From the NCBI GenBank assembly GCA_003648575.1, contig QMPN01000022.1, forward strand, positions 1-22,673: a stretch of 22,673 nucleotides of DNA, given 5' to 3'. The stretch is from Bacteroidota bacterium. GTDB lineage: Bacteria > Bacteroidota > Bacteroidia > Bacteroidales > B18-G4. Position 1 is the stretch's first letter; every line of letters starts with the position of its first letter. Shown piece after piece: positions 7,308 through 13,932 of this stretch. The notes below the pieces were generated by a model that saw only the letters and a list, made by a program, of their open reading frames with translations, did not search any database and was not told where the DNA came from. Position numbers and translations under genes: made by a program.

Positions 7308-9838
7308 AGCTAGCCTACAAAATATCACTGTTTGTTTTGCTATCGATGATGGCGTTTACTGTGTTTGCACAGGAGAAGGCGATCATTTTCGGTACAGTGA
7401 AGGATGAAGGGGGCAATGCCATTGAATATGCCAACCTTGCTGTTTCAGGCTATTCCGGCGGTGTGGCCACTGATAGCCGGGGCAGGTTTGAACTGTCTGT
7501 TCCCGCTGCCACAGAACTCACCCTCCTAGTTTCATACATTGGCTATGAGAGACAGATGTTCCTGGTAATCCTGGATGAAGGACAGCGGAAGGAACTCCAG
7601 GTGGTCATGATAATATCTGCTGAACAGCTTCCCGATATCGAGATCGTGGATAAGCAGATCAGGCATACCAACCTGCAGCGCCTCGACCCCAAGATCGCAT
7701 CCGAAATACCTACCCTGGGTAGTGGCGTGGAAGCTATCCTGAAAACCCTGCCGGGGGTATCATCCAATAATGAGCTGAGTTCCCAATATTCTGTCAGGGG
7801 CGGTAACTTCGATGAAAACCTGGTATATGTGAACGGTATAGAGATCTATCGTCCTTTTCTGATCAGATCAGGACAACAGGAAGGTTTAAGTTTTGTGAAC
7901 CCGGTACTCGTTAGCTCCATCATGTTTTCGGCCGGTGGCTTCGAATCGAAATACGGTGATAAGATGTCATCCGTCCTCGACATACAATATAAAAAGCCCA
8001 CTACTTTCGGCGGTTCATTCCAGGCCAGTTTGCTGGGTGCTGAAGCTCATGTAGAGGGAAGATCCAAAAATCATAAGTTCACCTACCTGACAGGATTCAG
8101 GTATAAGTCGAATTCATATATCCTGAAATCACTGGAAACCGAAGGCGATTACAAACCCAAGTTCGCAGATGTGCAGGCATTATTCGCATACCGTATCTCA
8201 CCCAAGGTAGAGCTTTCTTTTCTTGGGAATTATGCCCGCAATTCATACAACGTAAAACCTTCGAGCCGGCAAACGGAGTTTGGAACCATACAGGAAGCCT
8301 ACAGGCTCAGCATATATTTTGAGGGACAGGAACTTGATCGCTTCGAGAATTACATGGGAGCCCTGAGCCTGGATTATTTTCCAGAGGACAATTTACGCCT
8401 TCAGTTTATCACCTCCGGCTTTCAGACACATGAAAGTGAGACATTTGATATCCTTGGTGAATATTATATCGGCCGCCTGGAGAATCAGCTCGATGATGAG
8501 CAGTTTGGTGAAGTAGTCGAAGCACAGGGTGTTGGTGCTTTCCTCGATCACGCCAGGAACTACCTCAAAGCAAGTGTATTTAACGTTGAGCATAAAGGAT
8601 ATTTGGACATGAGCAAGCACTACCTGCAATGGGGTGTTCGCTATCAGCATGAGATCATAAACGATAAGTTAAACGAGTGGGAGCTCGTCGACTCGGCTGG
8701 TTATACCATACCTGAACCACCCTTTACAGTGGGTGATCCGGCTCCGATATATAATCCGCAACTGGAACTATTTTCTGCATACAGGACCGATACATCCTTT
8801 AGTTCAAACCGCCTTTCCGCATTCATACAAAACAGCTGGAACTTCCATATCGGAACGGCCAATGCATACCTGATAGCAGGGGTCCGTGCCAGCTACTGGG
8901 ATATCAACAAGCAATTTATATTCAGTCCAAGGGCTACCCTTTCAGTCAAGCCCATGTGGAAGAAAGATATCTTATTCAGATTCTCCGCCGGGTATTACCA
9001 GCAGCCCCCATTCTACAGGGAACTGAGGGACCTGCATGGCAGGATCAACCCGGATGTCAGGGCACAAAAGTCGATACACTTCGTGGCATCCATGGACTGG
9101 GATTTCAAGGCATGGAACAGGCCTTTCAAGTTCGTGACCGAAGCATATTACAAAATTCTTGAAGACCTGGTTCCCTATACAGTCGACAATGTCAGGATCA
9201 GGTATTATGGTGACAATCTTTCGAAAGGCTTTGCCTACGGGATCGATTTCAAGGTGAACGGTGAGTTTATCAAGGGAATAGAGTCATGGGCAAGTGTATC
9301 TCTGCTAAAAACGATGGAAGATATCAAGGACGACAATTACTGGGAATATTATAATGAAGCCGGCCAGGAGATCATTCCCGGATACACCCCGGACCAGGTC
9401 GCTACCGATAGCACGCAGATTTTTCCGGGATATATTCCACGACCTACCGATCAACGTTTTCACTTTGCTATATTCTTCCAGGATTATATACCGAGAAACC
9501 CGACCTGGAAGATGCATATCAAGCTCCTTTTCGGCACCGGCTTGCCCTTCGGAGCACCCAACTCGCCCAAGTATGAGCATATATACCGAACCCCATCATA
9601 CCGTAGGGTAGACATTGGTTTTTCCAAACAACTCATTGGCGGATACAGCAGTTTTGGTCCTAAAAATCCACTCAAGTATATTAAATCTGCATGGATCAGT
9701 CTGGAGATCTTTAACCTCTTCCAGATCGCCAATACCATCTCATATATCTGGGTAAAAGATAAAAATGGACGTGAATATGCCGTTCCCAATTATCTGACAC
9801 CACGTTTGATCAACCTAAGATTGGCAGTGAATTTCTAA
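7304..9838 (+). CDS. TonB-dependent outer-membrane receptor with N-terminal carboxypeptidase-regulatory domain
   Basis: 844 residues. A signal peptide (to about VFAQ, residue 23) is followed by a carboxypeptidase-regulatory-like domain (about 27-110: IFGTVKDEGGNAIEYANLAV, ...SYIGYERQ). The plug domain lies about 115-230, with AILKTLPGVSSNNELSSQYS, VRGGNFDENLVYVNGIEIYR and SAGGFESKYGDKMSSVLDI. A beta-barrel of about 600 residues rich in aromatic strands ends in RLAVNF with the C-terminal Phe expected of outer-membrane barrels. It should take up a substrate using energy from TonB-ExbBD. No SusD-like lipoprotein or transport gene is adjacent, so the substrate is unknown. No clear TonB box was identified. 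It is coupled by ATGA overlap to the preceding secreted-protein gene and followed at once by a palindromic repeat that begins inside its stop codon. Confidence 0.92.
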   Translation: MKLAYKISLFVLLSMMAFTVFAQEKAIIFGTVKDEGGNAIEYANLAVSGYSGGVATDSRGRFELSVPAATELTLLVSYIGYERQMFLVILDEGQRKELQVVMIISAEQLPDIEIVDKQIRHTNLQRLDPKIASEIPTLGSGVEAILKTLPGVSSNNELSSQYSVRGGNFDENLVYVNGIEIYRPFLIRSGQQEGLSFVNPVLVSSIMFSAGGFESKYGDKMSSVLDIQYKKPTTFGGSFQASLLGAEAHVEGRSKNHKFTYLTGFRYKSNSYILKSLETEGDYKPKFADVQALFAYRISPKVELSFLGNYARNSYNVKPSSRQTEFGTIQEAYRLSIYFEGQELDRFENYMGALSLDYFPEDNLRLQFITSGFQTHESETFDILGEYYIGRLENQLDDEQFGEVVEAQGVGAFLDHARNYLKASVFNVEHKGYLDMSKHYLQWGVRYQHEIINDKLNEWELVDSAGYTIPEPPFTVGDPAPIYNPQLELFSAYRTDTSFSSNRLSAFIQNSWNFHIGTANAYLIAGVRASYWDINKQFIFSPRATLSVKPMWKKDILFRFSAGYYQQPPFYRELRDLHGRINPDVRAQKSIHFVASMDWDFKAWNRPFKFVTEAYYKILEDLVPYTVDNVRIRYYGDNLSKGFAYGIDFKVNGEFIKGIESWASVSLLKTMEDIKDDNYWEYYNEAGQEIIPGYTPDQVATDSTQIFPGYIPRPTDQRFHFAIFFQDYIPRNPTWKMHIKLLFGTGLPFGAPNSPKYEHIYRTPSYRRVDIGFSKQLIGGYSSFGPKNPLKYIKSAWISLEIFNLFQIANTISYIWVKDKNGREYAVPNYLTPRLINLRLAVNF

Positions 9839-9885
9839 AGGAAAGAGACCTGGCAGGTCCGGGACCTGCCAGGTCTCTTTCCTTT
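9837..9885 (+). repeat. Palindromic repeat copy 1, likely terminator after the receptor gene
   Basis: A perfect inverted repeat with 24-base arms (9837-9860 and 9862-9885) around a single central G. It begins within the receptor stop codon. The inner 39 bp (9842-9880) occur again at 10609-10647 with one central base changed (centre CGG here, GGG there). The left arm starts A-rich and the right arm ends TCTTTCCTTT, so it can act as a terminator, possibly in both directions. It is unusually long and perfect for a simple terminator. Confidence 0.85.
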
Positions 9886-9950
9886 GAACCTTTTCAGTAT
9901 TATATTGTTATTTGTATTAGTTCTAAATAATTAATCAAATAATTACTGAA

Positions 9951-10562
9951 ATGAGCAATTTTAAATTCAACGACTTACCATACGATTTCAATGCCCTGGA
10001 GCCATATATCGATGCCAGGACAATGGAGATCCACTATACAAAACACCACAGAGCATATTTTGACAAGTTCACGGCTGCCATTGACGGAACCCCACTCGCA
10101 GATATGAACATTATTGATATTTTCAAGGATATCGAAAATCAACCTGTAGCAGTCAGGAACAATGGTGGCGGATATTTCAACCACGACCTTTTCTGGAATG
10201 TGATGAGCGGCACAGGTGGAGGGAATCCTTCTGGTGCACTGGCAGATGCCATCAATGCAGCTTTTGGCTCCTACGAGAAGTTCAAGGAAACGTTCAATAA
10301 TGCAGCAGCCACACGTTTCGGCAGCGGCTGGGCCTGGTTATGTGCCGATGAATCAGGAAAAGTAGAAGTATGCTCAACAGCCAATCAGGACAACCCAATC
10401 ATGAAGGGGATCGGATGTGGAAACACACCTATTCTCGGACTGGATGTATGGGAACATGCTTATTACCTGAAGTATCAGAACAGGAGGCCGGAATACATTG
10501 ATGCATTCTGGAATGTAGTGAACTGGGATGCCGTAACAAAGAACTACGAAAAGGCATTTTAA
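9951..10562 (+). CDS. sod: Superoxide dismutase, Fe/Mn family (Mn-type residues)
   Basis: 203 residues, usual length, with no signal peptide, so cytosolic. It converts superoxide to oxygen and hydrogen peroxide. The four metal ligands are visible: H28 (MEIHYTKHH), H78 ([11 protein letters not shown]), D165 and H169 (DVWEHAYY). The specificity positions favour manganese: Gly74 replaces the Gln found in Fe enzymes, and Q146 in STANQDNP supplies the Mn-type Gln. A cambialistic enzyme is also possible. The gene stands alone, with palindromic repeats on both sides. The upstream region is AT-rich; a TTTG at 9883-9886 and GTTATTTG at 9907-9914 are 20 bp apart, but the second has two mismatches to the -7 consensus, so no promoter is called. 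Confidence 0.96.
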   Translation: MSNFKFNDLPYDFNALEPYIDARTMEIHYTKHHRAYFDKFTAAIDGTPLADMNIIDIFKDIENQPVAVRNNGGGYFNHDLFWNVMSGTGGGNPSGALADAINAAFGSYEKFKETFNNAAATRFGSGWAWLCADESGKVEVCSTANQDNPIMKGIGCGNTPILGLDVWEHAYYLKYQNRRPEYIDAFWNVVNWDAVTKNYEKAF

Positions 10563-10608
10563 GATCGTCTATAATTTTTCATAGGCGTTGTTATTACAGC
10601 CCCGAAAA

Positions 10609-10647
10609 AAAGAGACCTGGCAGGTCGGGGACCTGCCAGGTCTCTTT
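10609..10647 (+). repeat. Palindromic repeat copy 2, likely bidirectional terminator
   Basis: A perfect inverted repeat with 18-base arms (10609-10626, 10630-10647) and loop GGG, lying between the convergent superoxide dismutase and ornithine aminotransferase genes. It is preceded by a run of seven A (10605-10611, partly in the arm) and ends in TCTTT, so it can terminate transcription from both sides. It matches the core of the copy at 9842-9880 in 38 of 39 bases, and the one difference is in the loop. Confidence 0.87.
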
Positions 10648-10660
10648 ATGTAATAAAAAC

Positions 10661-11893
10661 TTAGAATGACAATATTGATTTCTTAATCAGCTCAATTGCT
10701 TCGAACAATTGCTCTTCGTTGATAACAAGAGGTGGGGCAAAGCGGATGATATGATCGTGTGTTGGTTTGGCCAGTAAACCATTTTCTTTCATCTTCACGC
10801 ACACATCCCAGGCTGTCTTACCACCTTTGGGTTCGATAATAATAGCATTCAGCAAACCTTTACCTCGTACGAGGGTGATCATATCGGAATCGATCTTCTT
10901 CATTTCTTCCCTGAAGATCTCACCCAGACGCTCAGCATTTTCTGCCAGCTTTTCATCTTTCACCACTTCCAGTGCAGCAATCGCCACTTTGGCAGCAATT
11001 GGATTACCACCGAAGGTAGAGCCATGTTGTCCGGGCTTAATACACATCATGATGTCGTCATCAGCCAGCACGGCAGAAACAGGATAAACGCCACCGGAAA
11101 GTGCTTTCCCCAGGATCAGGATATCAGGTCTGACATTTTCATGGTCGCATGCCAGGAGCTTACCTGTGCGGGCAATACCTGTTTGCACCTCATCGGCAAT
11201 AAACAGAACATTATGTTTCTTACAGAGCTCGTACGAGCGGGTCAGGTAGCCATTATCCGGCACATAAACACCAGCTTCACCCTGAATGGGTTCTACGAGG
11301 AAAGCAGCCACGTTCGAATCCTGCAAAGCATTTTCAAGAGCATCGAGGTCATTATAGGGTACTGTAACGAATCCGGGGGTATAAGGACCGAATCCACCAC
11401 GTGCATCAGGGTCGGTCGACATGGAGATCACAGTGATCGTCCTGCCATGGAAGTTCCCTTCACAGACGATGATCTTGGCTTCATTTTCCGGGATACCCTT
11501 TTTGTCGTAGCCCCATTTCCTGGCAAGCTTCAGGGCAGTCTCATCACCTTCCGCACCCGAGTTCATCGGGAGCACCTTATCATATCCGAAATACTCCGTG
11601 ATATATTTTTCATACAGGCCAAGTGCATCACTGTAAAAAGCCCTTGAAGTAAGGGTGAGTGTTTTTGCCTGTTCTGTCATGGCACCAACGATCCTGGGAT
11701 GGCAATGCCCCTGGTTTACGGCTGAATATGCCGACAAAAAGTCAAAATATTGTTTTCCTTCTACATCCCAAACATAAACCCCTTCACCACGGGATAAAAC
11801 CACCGGCAGCGGGTGGTAATTATGAGCACCATATTTGTCTTCCAGTTCAATGGCTTTTGCAGAACTCATCTGAGGTGTATCTACCTGATTCAT
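10661..11893 (-). CDS. rocD: Ornithine aminotransferase
   Basis: About 410 residues of the class III, fold-type I PLP aminotransferases. It moves the delta-amino group of ornithine to 2-oxoglutarate, giving glutamate semialdehyde and glutamate, linking arginine breakdown to proline and glutamate. Motifs are the N-terminal [56 protein letters not shown], the PLP-binding Asp in [15 protein letters not shown], and the Schiff-base Lys in [17 protein letters not shown] (about residue 263). [10 protein letters not shown] and the Tyr in [10 protein letters not shown] are typical of ornithine rather than acetylornithine enzymes. ATG at 11891-11893 was chosen; a TTG two codons upstream has no support. 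It has its own promoter and no linked arginine genes. Confidence 0.96.
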   Translation of the reverse strand: MNQVDTPQMSSAKAIELEDKYGAHNYHPLPVVLSRGEGVYVWDVEGKQYFDFLSAYSAVNQGHCHPRIVGAMTEQAKTLTLTSRAFYSDALGLYEKYITEYFGYDKVLPMNSGAEGDETALKLARKWGYDKKGIPENEAKIIVCEGNFHGRTITVISMSTDPDARGGFGPYTPGFVTVPYNDLDALENALQDSNVAAFLVEPIQGEAGVYVPDNGYLTRSYELCKKHNVLFIADEVQTGIARTGKLLACDHENVRPDILILGKALSGGVYPVSAVLADDDIMMCIKPGQHGSTFGGNPIAAKVAIAALEVVKDEKLAENAERLGEIFREEMKKIDSDMITLVRGKGLLNAIIIEPKGGKTAWDVCVKMKENGLLAKPTHDHIIRFAPPLVINEEQLFEAIELIKKSILSF

Positions 11894-11922
11894 CTTCAAT
11901 AATATTAAGGTTAGTATTTTTG

Positions 11923-11953
11923 CAAATGTATAGATATTTGCTGCATGTACAAT
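11923..11953 (-). promoter_or_regulatory. Promoter of rocD
   Basis: The reverse strand reads ATTG (11950-11953), 19 bp, then TACATTTG (11923-11930): an exact -7 box and a -33 box one base off consensus. The ATG at 11893 follows about 29 nt downstream. It sits in the 85-bp gap after the phospholipase-D gene, so rocD is probably an independent unit rather than the last gene of that operon. Confidence 0.57.
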
Positions 11954-11978
11954 GAAGAATTGGAATAAATCAGAGAAA

Positions 11979-13079
11979 TTACATCAGGTGCCGGAAGGGG
12001 AGATAGATCCACTCAAAAAATCGTTGAATGAAGGGCCGTTTCAGCCATTCATCATAATCGAAGGGTGAGCTGTTTGCCAGGCAGTTTGAGATATGGGTTT
12101 TGAGCTGACCAACAATTTCCTTGTCGCTCCCGGCGAGTATGATCTCATGCTGATATCTGAAGCTCCTGTAGTCGAAATTTGCAGAACCGAGAGAAAAAGT
12201 CTTTCCATCTATCAGGAGGAGTTTTGAATGAAGGTTATGGGGCAGAAACATACGGAAATTCACACCGCTTTTATGCAGCATCCCCAGGTATCTCCCACGC
12301 ACCATATCGACCATATGCACATCGGAGTTCTTGGGAATGATCACCGTCACATCCACACCCCTTTTCACGGCATCAGTCATAGTCTTTCTAAGGAGAAAGC
12401 CGGGTAAAAAATACGGGGTTTCAATCACAACCCTTTGCCTGGCATTTTTGATCATATTCTCATAATGCTTCTTGATATTCTGGCGGGTGATGGAGGGTAC
12501 ATCCCTGATAATCTCATAGTCGCCACTTCGGATCAATCGTGTGAGTCCGGGTTTATTGAAAATATAGCGGTTATAGTTATTGAAATCATCAAAAAATATC
12601 TTCATAAATTTTGCGTGCAGGTCGCTATCCTCCATCCTGAGAACAGATTCACACCAGTTCAGGGAATGTCCGGCAATGTTGGAAGACCCAATATAGGAAA
12701 TATGGTCATCGATGAGCAATAGCTTTCTGTGATTTCTCCTGTGATTCTTGGTAAAGAAATCCCAGAAGAACCTGATCTTCATAAAAAAGCGCACCTCCCC
12801 CCCATGGCTTTCAAGGTCCTTGAAGAAAGAATGAGAAACCTGCCCCCCCCAGGAGTCGATCAGGATCTTAATTTCCACGCCTTCTTTTGCCTTCCTGGTT
12901 AAAACGTCACGGAAGCGTTCACCTATATTCCCCCCGCCATATTTATAGGTTTCAATACAGATACTTTTCTTAGCGGCGGAAATATCTTCCAGCATGGCAT
13001 TATAATACTGCCAGGGGTCATCATAAAAAAGTGACCGTTTTACCTGTATATTGTCTGTCTCCGCCATTCGCGGGGTCAT
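11979..13079 (-). CDS. Phospholipase D-family / cardiolipin synthase-like protein
   Basis: 366 residues with two HKD motifs: H117-K119-D124 in [20 protein letters not shown], followed by [10 protein letters not shown], and H284-K286-D291 in [19 protein letters not shown], followed by ANFDYRS. The spacing fits bacterial cardiolipin synthases, which join phosphatidyl groups to make cardiolipin, or related phosphatidyl transferases. It lacks the two N-terminal membrane helices of ClsA and is closer in build to ClsB; the end is [10 protein letters not shown], which could associate with the membrane. Its ATG directly abuts the stop codon of the LytTR regulator gene (no bases between), so the two are surely co-transcribed. 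The coding strand holds a run of eight G (complement of 12843-12850) and one of seven G (12797-12803) just before the first HKD motif. Confidence 0.87.
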   Translation of the reverse strand: MTPRMAETDNIQVKRSLFYDDPWQYYNAMLEDISAAKKSICIETYKYGGGNIGERFRDVLTRKAKEGVEIKILIDSWGGQVSHSFFKDLESHGGEVRFFMKIRFFWDFFTKNHRRNHRKLLLIDDHISYIGSSNIAGHSLNWCESVLRMEDSDLHAKFMKIFFDDFNNYNRYIFNKPGLTRLIRSGDYEIIRDVPSITRQNIKKHYENMIKNARQRVVIETPYFLPGFLLRKTMTDAVKRGVDVTVIIPKNSDVHMVDMVRGRYLGMLHKSGVNFRMFLPHNLHSKLLLIDGKTFSLGSANFDYRSFRYQHEIILAGSDKEIVGQLKTHISNCLANSSPFDYDEWLKRPFIQRFFEWIYLPFRHLM

Positions 13080-13838
13080 TTAAAGGCTCTTGAACAGTTT
13101 CATCAGGTCTTCTTTCTTCCTGAATGAAACGGGAACCGAAGAATCATCATCCATGATCAGGAATCCCCCATGCTGTTTTTCATAGCGTTTGACATGGGCG
13201 AGGTTGATCAGATGTGACTGATGGACCCGGTAAAATTTATAATCGGTCAGAAGTTCATTAAACTCCTTGAGTGTTCTCGATACGGTAATCTTCTCATTCT
13301 CGGTTGTGTAAAAATGAGTATAATTCTTTTCTGACTCACAGCGCACAATGTCTTTCAGGTTGACAATATGTACGCTATCCGTTGTTTTCAGCACGATCTT
13401 TTTGGCATTGGTACTGATGGTATCAAGATTTTCGTACAGGGCATCCAGTTTTACCGACATACTATCCTTGTGAATCACCCCAAGGGCTTTTTGTACTGCG
13501 TTCATTAATTCATCGGGATCAAGCGGCTTCAGGATATAATCAATGGCACTGAACTTAATGGCCCTGATGGCAAATTCTTCAAAAGCTGTAATAAAGATCA
13601 CAAGGAAATTGATATCCTTCAGTTTTCGTAAGAGGTCGAAACCGGTCCCATCTGCCATCTTTATATCAAGCAATAGCAGGTCAGGCTTCATCTCTTCAAG
13701 CACCTTTACTCCCTCATTAACGCTGCCTGCGGTACCAATCACCTCAACTTCCGGGCAATAGGTTTTCAGCATGCTCAGAATGGTTTCCCGGGCTTTCACC
13801 TCATCATCAATAACGATCGTTTTAATTATTTCTTTCAT
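13080..13838 (-). CDS. LytTR-family response regulator
   Basis: 252 residues. The receiver domain (about 5-122) shows acidic D11/D12, the phosphoacceptor D58 in LLLLDIKMADGTGFDLL, T84 in FITAF and K104 in YILKPLDP. A LytTR DNA-binding domain (about 148-250) contains IVRCESEKNYTHFY, RTLKEFNELL and FYRVHQSHLINLAHVKRYEK. This is the usual partner of histidine kinases of the LytS/His_kinase type such as the one encoded 94 bp upstream. LytTR regulators bind paired direct repeats near target promoters; no such pair was recognised here. The gene ends exactly where the phospholipase-D gene begins. A possible own promoter lies in the gap after the kinase gene, and AAAGAG precedes the ATG. Confidence 0.95.
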   Translation of the reverse strand: MKEIIKTIVIDDEVKARETILSMLKTYCPEVEVIGTAGSVNEGVKVLEEMKPDLLLLDIKMADGTGFDLLRKLKDINFLVIFITAFEEFAIRAIKFSAIDYILKPLDPDELMNAVQKALGVIHKDSMSVKLDALYENLDTISTNAKKIVLKTTDSVHIVNLKDIVRCESEKNYTHFYTTENEKITVSRTLKEFNELLTDYKFYRVHQSHLINLAHVKRYEKQHGGFLIMDDDSSVPVSFRKKEDLMKLFKSL

Positions 13839-13869
13839 CTCTTTTATCTTCCGGCAAAAAGGCTTGTTG

Positions 13870-13901
13870 TAAATATACGTATTTTCAGATATCTCCGCAA
13901 A
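13870..13901 (-). promoter_or_regulatory. Possible internal promoter before the LytTR regulator
   Basis: The reverse strand reads TTTG (13898-13901), 20 bp, then TATATTTA (13870-13877), which differs from TAnnTTTG only in the last base. It lies in the 94-bp gap between kinase and regulator and could let the regulator and phospholipase-D genes be made independently of the kinase. Confidence 0.42.
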
Positions 13902-13932
13902 TATTCATTAAAAAGCTTGATTCCTGTGAGAC

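Noticed and set aside
9883..9914. Promoter for the superoxide dismutase gene (TTTG, 20 bp, GTTATTTG).
   Set aside because: The second box has two mismatches in the key TA positions, and the region is AT-rich enough to give such matches by chance.
11894..11899. TTG start two codons upstream for ornithine aminotransferase.
   Set aside because: The ATG at 11891-11893 is a normal start with a fitting promoter, and the extra two residues have no support.
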